A DNA stretch of 9,183 nucleotides from Azonexus sp. GTDB lineage: Bacteria > Pseudomonadota > Gammaproteobacteria > Burkholderiales > Rhodocyclaceae. A program made the position numbers and the translations under genes. The DNA is taken from the NCBI GenBank assembly GCA_023150195.1, contig JAKLLI010000053.1, positions 1 through 9,183 on the forward strand. The letters run 5' to 3'. Position 1 is the first letter of the stretch. Each line of letters starts with the position of its first letter. Under the pieces are notes generated by a model. It ran no database searches, was not told where the DNA came from, and worked only from the letters and a program-made list of their open reading frames with translations. Positions 1 to 6,698 of this stretch are shown here, in pieces.

Positions 1-22
1 ACGCCACGGCCTGATTTTCTGC

Positions 23-51
23 TTGCCAAAAACCGGTTACTGTACAAAAAT
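23..51 (+). promoter_or_regulatory. Possible sigma-70 promoter of the lexA operon
   Basis: TTGCCA (23-28) resembles a -35 element. After a 17-bp spacer, AAAAAT (46-51) is a weak -10 candidate inside the LexA box. An alternative -10 is TACAGT (51-56), which has no good -35 partner. Either placement lets bound LexA block RNA polymerase. The -10 match is poor, so the exact promoter is uncertain; that a promoter lies here is likely from the operator position. Confidence 0.35.
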
Positions 52-57
52 ACAGTC
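38..57 (+). promoter_or_regulatory. LexA operator (SOS box) controlling the lexA-imuA-imuB-dnaE2 operon
   Basis: The sequence has the perfect half-sites CTGT (40-43) and ACAG (52-55) separated by an A-rich 8-bp spacer, with TA in front and T behind. This is the E. coli / gamma- and betaproteobacterial LexA box pattern. It lies 25 bp before the lexA start codon and overlaps the likely promoter, as expected for autorepression. I saw no second CTGT-N8-ACAG site in the lexA-imuA gap, so this one box probably controls all four downstream genes. The P. putida-type LexA2 box (GTAC-N4-GTGC kind) is not what is seen here. Confidence 0.93.
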
Positions 58-81
58 AATGGATTTTTGCGGAGACCGGTC

Positions 82-684
82 ATGAAACTCACCCCACGCC
101 AACAGGAAATACTCGATTTCATCCGCAATACCGTCGAGGTGCTGGGCGCACCGCCAACGCGGGCTGAAATTGCCACGGCCTTCGGTTTCGCATCACCCAA
201 TGCGGCGGAAGATCACCTCAAGGCACTGGCCAAAAAGGGGGCGATCAACCTGGAACCGGGTTCGGCACGAGGCATCCGCCTGGTCGAGCAACTGGGCTTG
301 CCGCTGATTGGCAGTGTGGCCGCCGGCTCGCCGATTCTGGCCGTCGAAAATGTGCAGGGGCGCTATGCGCTGGATGCCGGCTTGTTCACGCCACGGGCCG
401 ATTTTCTGCTCAAGGTACGCGGCCTCTCGATGATGGATATCGGCATTTTCGACGGCGATTTGCTGGCGGTTCACAAAACGCCGCAGGCCCGAGATGGGCA
501 GATTGTGGTTGCCCGTGTCGATGATGAAGTCACCGTCAAACGCCTTGAACGGATGAATGGCCTGATCAAGCTGGTGGCCGAAAATCCGGATTTCGACCCG
601 ATCATCGTCAATCCTGCCGAAGTGGATTTCGCGATCGAGGGGATTGCCGTTGGCCTGATTCGCGGCAGCGTTTCCAAACTCTGA
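82..684 (+). CDS. lexA: LexA repressor, SOS regulator (self-cleaving)
   Basis: A 200-residue protein with the full LexA layout. The N-terminal winged helix-turn-helix covers about residues 1-65; its recognition segment [12 protein letters not shown] is almost the same as in E. coli LexA, which fits the E. coli-type box upstream. The linker leads to the cleavage site VAAGSP (Ala81-Gly82), then the S24-type peptidase core with nucleophile Ser116 (GLSMMDIG) and general base Lys153 (VTVKRL). All residues needed for RecA*-stimulated self-cleavage are present, so the repressor should be functional. The ATG at 82 is chosen because it gives the family N-terminus [10 protein letters not shown] and has GGAGA (71-75) six bases upstream; an in-frame TTG at 67 would add five residues and overlap this ribosome site. 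It heads the mutasome operon and represses it together with itself. Whether the genome has another lexA cannot be told from here. Confidence 0.97.
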   Translation: MKLTPRQQEILDFIRNTVEVLGAPPTRAEIATAFGFASPNAAEDHLKALAKKGAINLEPGSARGIRLVEQLGLPLIGSVAAGSPILAVENVQGRYALDAGLFTPRADFLLKVRGLSMMDIGIFDGDLLAVHKTPQARDGQIVVARVDDEVTVKRLERMNGLIKLVAENPDFDPIIVNPAEVDFAIEGIAVGLIRGSVSKL

Positions 685-756
685 TGCCCTGTTGCCTGCC
701 TTGAAACGACCCCGGCAACGCGGTCGCAGGGGCGGCGTTTTTCCGGATTTCCGAAA

Positions 757-1470
757 ATGGCAGCTTTACCCAATGTCCTGGCACTGGATGCAGTGCTTGC
801 CCGTGGCGATGTCTGGCGGGGTGACACCCTGGCCAGTTTGCCGATGGCCAGTCTGCCCAGCGGATTTCCCGTGCTGGATGAGGCCTTGCCGGGGCAGGGC
901 TGGCCACGGGGAAATCTGACGGAAATTCTGGTTGACCGTTGTGGTCAGGGGGAATTGACCCTGGTCATGCCGGCATTGGCGCGTTTGTCAGCCGAGGGCG
1001 GCTGGGTTGCCCTGGTGGCGCCGCCCTGGTTGCCGCATGCGCCGGCCTGGCAGATGGCCGGTCTCTTGCCTGAGCGGCTGGTGGTCGTGCAGCCCGGCAA
1101 GGCGCTGCCCTGGTGTGTCGAGCAATTGCTGGTCTGCGGCGGCTTTTCCGCGGTATTGGCCTGGCCAGGCGAGGGTATGGATACTCGCAGTCTGCGCCGC
1201 TTGCAGGTGGCGGCTGAAGGACAGGCGGTTTTTGCCCTGTTGTGGCGGTCGACCGGCGTTGCCCGGCAGCCGTCGCCGGCACCGCTGCGGGTGCAGGTGA
1301 GCGGTGATGAACAGGGGTTGTCCGTGGCGATTCTGAAACGTCGGGGGCGGCCCGCTTCTCGTCCTTTGTTATTGGCCGTGCCGCGGCCGGGGAGACGGTC
1401 TGATGTTGTGGCTGGCCCTGCATTTTCCTTGTCTGGCGCTCGAAGCCCTGCCGTGTCGGCCATCGCCTAG
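757..1470 (+). CDS. imuA: ImuA, RecA/SulA-like accessory protein of the translesion mutasome
   Basis: A 237-residue protein recognised by family features: the early VWRG motif (about residues 19-22), then SGFPVLDEALPGQGWPRGNL (35-54), which matches the start of a RecA-like ATPase core and the usual ImuA pattern. Where RecA has its GKT P-loop, this protein reads VDRCGQGELTL (59-69), with no GKT/GKS, so nucleotide binding through a standard Walker A is unlikely. Known role: ImuA works with ImuB and DnaE2 in damage-induced mutagenesis and is thought to act structurally with RecA. The start at 757 has only a weak ribosome site (CGGA, 744-747), suggesting translation is aided by lexA 72 bp upstream. 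The last 22 codons plus the stop overlap imuB; this tail is low in complexity (Ala, Ser, Gly, Pro) and probably poorly conserved. Assignment rests on motifs and on gene order. Confidence 0.9.
   Translation: MAALPNVLALDAVLARGDVWRGDTLASLPMASLPSGFPVLDEALPGQGWPRGNLTEILVDRCGQGELTLVMPALARLSAEGGWVALVAPPWLPHAPAWQMAGLLPERLVVVQPGKALPWCVEQLLVCGGFSAVLAWPGEGMDTRSLRRLQVAAEGQAVFALLWRSTGVARQPSPAPLRVQVSGDEQGLSVAILKRRGRPASRPLLLAVPRPGRRSDVVAGPAFSLSGARSPAVSAIA
1391..1395 (+). promoter_or_regulatory. Ribosome binding site of imuB inside imuA
   Basis: GGAGA seven bases before the imuB ATG at 1403, lying in the imuA coding sequence. It supports this start, which gives the typical ImuB N-terminus MLWLALHFP, and means imuB is translated while ribosomes are still finishing imuA. 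Confidence 0.6.
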
Positions 1471-2872
1471 TGCCGTGGTCCAGCGGGGGCGGATCGTGGC
1501 GGGCGATCCGGTGGCGACGCGGGCCGGCATTTTTCCCGGTCAGAAGCGGTCGACCGCGCTTGGCTTGCAGCCGGGGCTCAGGCTGTTCGAGCGTGATGAG
1601 GGGCGCGAGTCAGCGGCTTTGCATGCGATGGCTTGCTGGGCAGGGCGGTTTACGCCAGTTGTCAGTCTGACACCCGAGGCCTTGCTGCTGGAGATCGGAG
1701 CCTGCCTGCGTCTCTTCGGTGGCTTGTCCAGCCTGCTTGATCTGGTCCTGAACGGCGCAGCCGGGCAGGCCTGGACATTGCGTTGGGCGGTGGCGCCAAC
1801 GCCGTTGGGGGCTCGCTGGCTGGCACAGGCCGGTGCCGATGCCGTCTTTGTCGAGCCCGCCGATTTGCACGCCGGCCTCGATGCCTTGTCCTGCGAGATA
1901 CCCGCTTGGGGAGAGACCGTGCTGCGCCGCTTGCAGGCCTTCGGCATTCAGCGCCTGGGAGAATTGAACCGCTTGCCCGCCGCCGGCTTGCGTTTGCGTC
2001 TGGGAGACGGCCCGGTGGACGACTGTTTGCGGGCGCGGGGGGAATTGCCGGATCCGCAAGTCAGCTTCGTGTTTCCTGAGGTCTTTGTCAGTCGTCTCGA
2101 ACTCCCGTCGCGCGTGGAGCATGCAGAAGCCCTGATCTTCGCCGGACAGCGTCTGCTGGCGGCGCTGGCCGGCTGGCTGAACGTGCGTCAATTTCTGGTG
2201 CGGGCCTGTGCCCTGCATCTCACGCATGACGATGGGCAGGTGTCGACATTGCCGCTGCGCCCGGGAGAGGCGACGGCAGATGAGGGTTTGCTGTTGCGTT
2301 TGCTGCGCGAACATTTGGGGCAATACCGCTTGCACGGGCCGGTGGAGGCGCTGAGTTTGCATGCCGATGAAGTCTTCGCCCGTCCCGGCCAGAGTGCGGC
2401 GCTCTTCGATCAAGCCCTAGCCGGGGAGGGGGTGATGGCCTGTCTGGCACGTTTGCAGGCGCGACTGGGCGTGTCGGCGGTGCGCGTGCTCGCTGGGCGT
2501 GCCGAGCATCGTCCGGAATGCGCCAGTACCTTTCAGGATCCGCTCGCGGTCGCAACGAATCTGGCAGCTACCGCAATGCCGCATTTTCCGGTGCCGGCGA
2601 TGTCGACCGTCGCCGCCACGCCCACCCGGCCCCTGTGGTTGTTGCCCGAACCCCAAGCCTTGCAGGAGGCGCTCGATGGCCCGCATTGGCATGGCCCGCT
2701 GGCCTTGCTCACGCGTCCCGAGCGGCTGGAAAGTGGTTGGTGGGATGGCGGTGAAGACGGCGCAAGGGGCGATGTCCGCCGCGACTATTTTGTGGCCCGC
2801 AACCGCCACGGCCAGTGGGTGTGGATTTTTCGCGATGCCCGGGGTTGGTTCCTGCATGGCCTGTTTGCCTGA
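1403..2872 (+). CDS. imuB: ImuB, catalytically degenerate Y-family polymerase homologue (mutasome hub)
   Basis: A 489-residue protein with the family signature start MLWLALHFPCLALEAL and end GWFLHGLFA. It aligns with the Y-family polymerase fold, but the metal-binding acids are gone: by eye, the first motif Asp falls on Ala5, and the SIDEA motif reads TPEAL (90-94), so Asp becomes Glu92 and the following Glu becomes Ala93. A polymerase activity is therefore not expected. A helix-hairpin-helix-like stretch lies at about 173-201. QSAALF (330-335) fits a beta-clamp-binding motif (QxxxLF). The C-terminal part carries the ImuB-specific RPLWLLPEPQAL (409-420) and the aromatic-rich RDYFVARNRHGQWVWIFRDA (460-479). 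Known role: ImuB links the sliding clamp, ImuA and DnaE2. It overlaps imuA by 68 bp and ends 11 bp before dnaE2, pointing to coupled expression. Confidence 0.94.
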   Translation: MLWLALHFPCLALEALPCRPSPSAVVQRGRIVAGDPVATRAGIFPGQKRSTALGLQPGLRLFERDEGRESAALHAMACWAGRFTPVVSLTPEALLLEIGACLRLFGGLSSLLDLVLNGAAGQAWTLRWAVAPTPLGARWLAQAGADAVFVEPADLHAGLDALSCEIPAWGETVLRRLQAFGIQRLGELNRLPAAGLRLRLGDGPVDDCLRARGELPDPQVSFVFPEVFVSRLELPSRVEHAEALIFAGQRLLAALAGWLNVRQFLVRACALHLTHDDGQVSTLPLRPGEATADEGLLLRLLREHLGQYRLHGPVEALSLHADEVFARPGQSAALFDQALAGEGVMACLARLQARLGVSAVRVLAGRAEHRPECASTFQDPLAVATNLAATAMPHFPVPAMSTVAATPTRPLWLLPEPQALQEALDGPHWHGPLALLTRPERLESGWWDGGEDGARGDVRRDYFVARNRHGQWVWIFRDARGWFLHGLFA

Positions 2873-2883
2873 GCCAAAAAACG

Positions 2884-5800
2884 ATGCAGCAGACACAGGC
2901 GACTCACGCTTTGCCGGCCTATGCCGAATTGCATTGCCTCTCCAATTTCAGTTTCATGCGTGGTGCCTCGCATCCGGACGAGTTGGTGACGCAGGCTGCG
3001 GCCTTGGGCTACACGGCGCTGGCACTGACGGATGAGTGCTCGCTGGCCGGCATTGTTCGGGCCCATCTGGCGGCGCGCAAAGCCGGTGTCCAGCTGTTGG
3101 TCGGTAGCGAAATGCAGGTGTATGGGAGCGAACTGGATGGCCTGACGGTCGCCCCGGTGAAACTGGTGTTTTTGGCGATGAACCGCGAAGGCTACGGCAA
3201 TCTGTCGGCCTTGATCACGCTGGCCCGACGCCGGGCGGAGAAAGGACGTTATCGCCTGGCGCGCCACGACCTGAATGCCATTTCGCCGAACGGGGCGATC
3301 CCGGATTGTCTGGTGCTCTGGGTGCCAGGCGATTCGCCCCGGGTGGAAACCGGCCTTTGGCTGGCCGAGCGCTTTCCCGGTCGTGTCTGGATTGCCGCCG
3401 AACTGCATGCGGGACCGGATGATGCCGCGCGCCTGGCCGATCTGCAGGCGCTGGGTGCGGGCTGTGGATTACCGCTGGTGGCTGCCGGCGACGTGCACAT
3501 GCATGTGCGAGCACGCCGTCCGGTCCAGGATGTCCTGACCGCGCTGCGTTTGAAAACCACGGTTTTCGATGCGGGCAAAGCGCTGTTTCCCAATGGTGAG
3601 CGCCATTTGCGCACCCGGCTGCGCCTTGCGCGCGTTTATCCCCCGGCCTTGCTGGCCGAAAGCGTGCGCATTGCAGCCTTATGCACGTTCTCCATCGATG
3701 AACTGCGCTACGAATACCCGGAAGAAATCGTTCCCGCTGGCCACTCGCCGACCTCGTGGTTACGCCACGAAACCGAAGCCGGCCTGTTGCGGCGCTATCC
3801 TGCCGGGGTGCCTGCGGTCGTGCGCAAGCGAATCGAGCACGAATTGCAGTTGATTGCTGAACTCCGCTACGAAGCCTATTTCCTGACTGTCTACGACATC
3901 GTTTGCTTTGCCCGCAGCGCCGGTATCCTCTGTCAGGGGCGGGGGTCAGCGGCTAATTCGACGGTGTGTTTCGCGCTGGGCATTACTGAGGTCGATCCGG
4001 CGCGGTCGGCCATGTTGTTCGAGCGCTTTGTCTCGAAAGAGCGGGGCGAGCCGCCGGATATCGACGTCGATTTCGAGCATGAGCGACGCGACGAAGTGAT
4101 TGCCTATATTTATGGCAAGTATGGTCGTGAACGCACGGCCCTGGCCGCGGCGCTGATCACCTATCGTACCCGGGGTGCCTTGCGCGATGCCGGGCGGGCG
4201 CTGGGTTTTGACATCGCTCGCATCGACGCGCTGACCGCCTCATTGGCCTGGTGGGACAAGCGCGAACAACTACCGGCCCGCTTTGCCGAACAGGGCCTGG
4301 ACCCGGAATCGCCGCGGGTGGCCAAATGGCTGTGGCTGGCCGAACAGTTGCGCGGCTTTCCCCGTCACCTCACCCAGCATGTGGGGGGATTCGTCATGTC
4401 GCGCGGCCCGCTGTCCCGGCTGGTCCCGGTGGAAAACACGGCCATGGCAACGCGCACAGTCATCCAGTGGGACAAGGACGATCTCGATGCCGTGGGCCTG
4501 ATGAAGGTGGACGTGCTGGCGCTCGGCATGCTCTCGGCCTTACGCCGGATGCTGGCCATTGTCGGGGCTTTGCGCGGTCGACCGCTGGCTTTGCACGAAA
4601 TCCCCGAGGGCGATCAGGCCACCTACCGCATGCTGTGTCAGGCGGACAGCATGGGGGTGTTTCAGGTCGAATCGCGCGCCCAGATGGCCATGCTGCCGCG
4701 CCTGCGACCACGGTGCTATTACGATTTGGTAGTCGAGGTGGCGCTGGTCCGGCCCGGCCCGATTCAAGGGGACATGGTGCATCCTTACCTCAAACGGCGG
4801 CGGGACCGGCGGCTGATTGAACCGATTACCCCGGCGGTGGACGCGGTGCTCGAACGCACGCTGGGCGTGCCGATTTTTCAGGAACAGGTCATGCAGTTGG
4901 CGATGGTGGCGGCTGGCTTTACCCCGGGTGAAGCCGACGAGTTGCGGCGCGCGATGGCCGCCTGGCGACGCAAGGGCAATCTGGAAAAGCATCAGGACAA
5001 ACTCCGTGCCGGGATGGCACAGAATGGCTTGCCTGCCGAATTTGCCGAACGCATCGCGCAGCAGATTCAGGGGTTTGGCGAGTACGGATTTCCCGAGTCG
5101 CACGCTGCCAGTTTTGCCTTGCTGGTGTATGCCTCGGCGTGGGTCAAATGCCATTATCCGGCGGCCTTCCTGTGCGGCCTGCTCAATAGCCAGCCGATGG
5201 GTTTTTATTCCCCTTCCATGCTGATTCAGGATGCGCGCCGCCATAGCGTACAGGTGCTGCCGCCGGATGTGTCGGCCAGCGACTGGGATAGCACACTGAC
5301 GCCGGAAGGTGCCGTACGCCTGGGCCTGCGTGAAATTCGCGGCCTGTCTCGGGAAAATATGCAGAAATTGACGGTCGACCGTGCGCAGCGGCCATTTTCC
5401 AGTGTGGCCGATCTGGTGGCGCGTTGTGCACTTTCCCGTCAGACCCTGGAACTGCTTGCCGCCGGCGATGCCTTGCGCAGTCTGGCCGGTCATCGGCGGC
5501 AAGCCGCGTGGGCGGTGAGCGCGACGCAGGGGCCGCTGCCGCGTCAGGGGGATCTGTTCGCTGGCATGGCCGCTCCGGAAACGCACTGTGCTTTGCCGGC
5601 ACCGGGCGAGGCCGAAAATCTGGTAGCCGATTATCGACAGCTTGGCCACAGCCTGCGCACCCATCCCCTGAGCCTGTTGCGTGCAGCCTTGCAGGGCAAA
5701 CGCTTTCTCAGTGCGGTTGAACTGCGCGCCGGGGGAGATCGGGCCCTGGTGCGTGCTGCCGGTATCGTGGTTGGCCGTCAGCGACCAGGTACAGCGACCG

Positions 5801-6024
5801 GCATCGTGTTTGTGACACTGGAGGATGAAACCGGCTGGACCAATGTCGTGGTCAAACCTGAGCTGGTCGAGCGGCAGCGTCGGGAATTGCTGGGCGCGAC
5901 GCTCTTGGGGGTCTTCGGGCAATTACAACAGGCCGACGGCGTGACGCATCTGGTGGCCGGGCGTCTGGTCGATCTTTCGCACTGGCTGGGGCAGTTACCG
6001 ACCCGCAGCCGGGATTTTCATTGA
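2884..6024 (+). CDS. dnaE2: DnaE2 (ImuC), error-prone C-family DNA polymerase III alpha subunit
   Basis: A 1046-residue damage-induced polymerase that performs the synthesis step of the mutasome. Domains in order: PHP domain starting YAELHCLSNFSFMRGASHP (residues 13-31), with His17, Asp50 (TDECSLAG) and Glu76 (GSE); palm/fingers with the catalytic PPDIDVDFEHERR (Asp392 and Asp394) and third acid Asp543 (MKVDVLALG); HVGGFVMSRG and GVFQVESRAQMAML blocks; ESHAASFALLVYASAWVKCH thumb/finger segment; a clamp-binding-like QGDLF (888-892); and a C-terminal OB fold ending SRDFH. It is shorter than replicative DnaE (about 1160) and lacks a tau-binding tail, as is usual for DnaE2. The ATG at 2884 is preferred because the family begins just before LPxYAELHC; a GTG at 2815 would extend 23 unconserved residues into imuB. 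No good ribosome site precedes 2884, so translation is probably coupled to imuB, which stops 11 bp earlier. No visible damage to the frame. Confidence 0.97.
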   Translation: MQQTQATHALPAYAELHCLSNFSFMRGASHPDELVTQAAALGYTALALTDECSLAGIVRAHLAARKAGVQLLVGSEMQVYGSELDGLTVAPVKLVFLAMNREGYGNLSALITLARRRAEKGRYRLARHDLNAISPNGAIPDCLVLWVPGDSPRVETGLWLAERFPGRVWIAAELHAGPDDAARLADLQALGAGCGLPLVAAGDVHMHVRARRPVQDVLTALRLKTTVFDAGKALFPNGERHLRTRLRLARVYPPALLAESVRIAALCTFSIDELRYEYPEEIVPAGHSPTSWLRHETEAGLLRRYPAGVPAVVRKRIEHELQLIAELRYEAYFLTVYDIVCFARSAGILCQGRGSAANSTVCFALGITEVDPARSAMLFERFVSKERGEPPDIDVDFEHERRDEVIAYIYGKYGRERTALAAALITYRTRGALRDAGRALGFDIARIDALTASLAWWDKREQLPARFAEQGLDPESPRVAKWLWLAEQLRGFPRHLTQHVGGFVMSRGPLSRLVPVENTAMATRTVIQWDKDDLDAVGLMKVDVLALGMLSALRRMLAIVGALRGRPLALHEIPEGDQATYRMLCQADSMGVFQVESRAQMAMLPRLRPRCYYDLVVEVALVRPGPIQGDMVHPYLKRRRDRRLIEPITPAVDAVLERTLGVPIFQEQVMQLAMVAAGFTPGEADELRRAMAAWRRKGNLEKHQDKLRAGMAQNGLPAEFAERIAQQIQGFGEYGFPESHAASFALLVYASAWVKCHYPAAFLCGLLNSQPMGFYSPSMLIQDARRHSVQVLPPDVSASDWDSTLTPEGAVRLGLREIRGLSRENMQKLTVDRAQRPFSSVADLVARCALSRQTLELLAAGDALRSLAGHRRQAAWAVSATQGPLPRQGDLFAGMAAPETHCALPAPGEAENLVADYRQLGHSLRTHPLSLLRAALQGKRFLSAVELRAGGDRALVRAAGIVVGRQRPGTATGIVFVTLEDETGWTNVVVKPELVERQRRELLGATLLGVFGQLQQADGVTHLVAGRLVDLSHWLGQLPTRSRDFH

Positions 6025-6025
6025 C

Positions 6026-6688
6026 TCAGGCCAGCGTCGTCAGCATGGCAATGCGGCGCACGATCTTGTCTCGCCATTGGCCCGCGATTCCCGGCGTGTC
6101 GGCCAGTTGTTGCAGTGGTTCCGGCGCTGGCCGGTGGGCGGCCCACAGCACCATCGCTTGATCCAGTGTCAGCGCATCCGCCGCCGGAATTTCGCATTGC
6201 AAGGTATCACCGGGTTGGTAGCTGCCTTCGGTCAGGACACGCCAGTACCAGCCCGTCAGCCGGTGTTCGGCGATGAAGGCGGCCATGCCTTCCATCCCAT
6301 AGCGCTCGTCGATTTTCCAGCACGGGTTTCTGGGTTGGCAGATTTGCAGGCGGGCGCTGCCCAGCGACCAGATATCGCCAATCCGGACCGTCGTTTCATC
6401 CAGCCCGCTGACTGAAATGTTTTCCCCGATGCTGCCCGCGACCAGTTGCGAGGCCACCTCGGGAAAGCGTTCGGCCAGGCGGCGATAGTGGTCTGCCGGA
6501 TACAGGTGGACGGCTTTTTCCGGACCGCCATGCACGCGGCGGTCGGCTTGCTGGTCATCGACAAAACCTTCAGGCCCGATGCGCGATGGAGCGGTCAGCA
6601 AGGTCTTGTAGATACCGCTGGGGCGGCCGGATTCGGGCAGGGTGCGAATCCGGCCAGCAAAACAGGACACGGCAAACGCAGCAGGCAT
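6026..6688 (-). CDS. yiiM: YiiM-like MOSC-domain protein (6-N-hydroxylaminopurine resistance type)
   Basis: A 220-residue protein that matches the E. coli YiiM pattern along its length (E. coli: about 224). Visible motifs are RRVHGGPEKAVHLYP (50-64), the MOSC core FGEN-like SIGENIS (86-92), GDIWSLG, and QPRNPC with the conserved Cys123 that would ligate the molybdenum cofactor, then GWYWRVL (146-152). The C-terminal part (about 165-220) fits the 3-alpha domain found after MOSC in this family. Known role of YiiM: molybdenum-cofactor-dependent reduction of N-hydroxylated compounds, giving resistance to base analogues such as 6-N-hydroxylaminopurine. The start has AAGG eight bases upstream, overlapping the end of the upstream chemoreceptor gene 10 bp away, so the two are probably co-transcribed. 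Its stop is one base from the dnaE2 stop on the other strand. Family assignment is firm; the substrate is inferred. Confidence 0.9.
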   Translation of the reverse strand: MPAAFAVSCFAGRIRTLPESGRPSGIYKTLLTAPSRIGPEGFVDDQQADRRVHGGPEKAVHLYPADHYRRLAERFPEVASQLVAGSIGENISVSGLDETTVRIGDIWSLGSARLQICQPRNPCWKIDERYGMEGMAAFIAEHRLTGWYWRVLTEGSYQPGDTLQCEIPAADALTLDQAMVLWAAHRPAPEPLQQLADTPGIAGQWRDKIVRRIAMLTTLA

Positions 6689-6698
6689 TTGTCCGGCC

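Noticed and set aside
67..81. TTG start for lexA five codons upstream
   Set aside because: It would overlap the ribosome site GGAGA and add residues absent from LexA relatives.
1610..2413. A 267-codon open frame on the - strand inside imuB
   Set aside because: It has low-complexity, Gln/Arg-rich translation typical of antisense frames and lies opposite conserved ImuB.
2815..2883. GTG start for dnaE2 within imuB
   Set aside because: The 23 extra residues are read from the conserved imuB C-terminus in another frame and do not resemble DnaE2 N-termini.
4540..5922. A 460-codon open frame on the - strand inside dnaE2
   Set aside because: The dnaE2 frame carries unmistakable polymerase motifs over this span; the antisense frame is explained by the high GC at third codon positions.
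5980..6045. Bidirectional terminator between dnaE2 and the YiiM-like gene
   Set aside because: CTGGC and GCCAG near the junction could pair, but the loop is long and no T-run follows on either strand.
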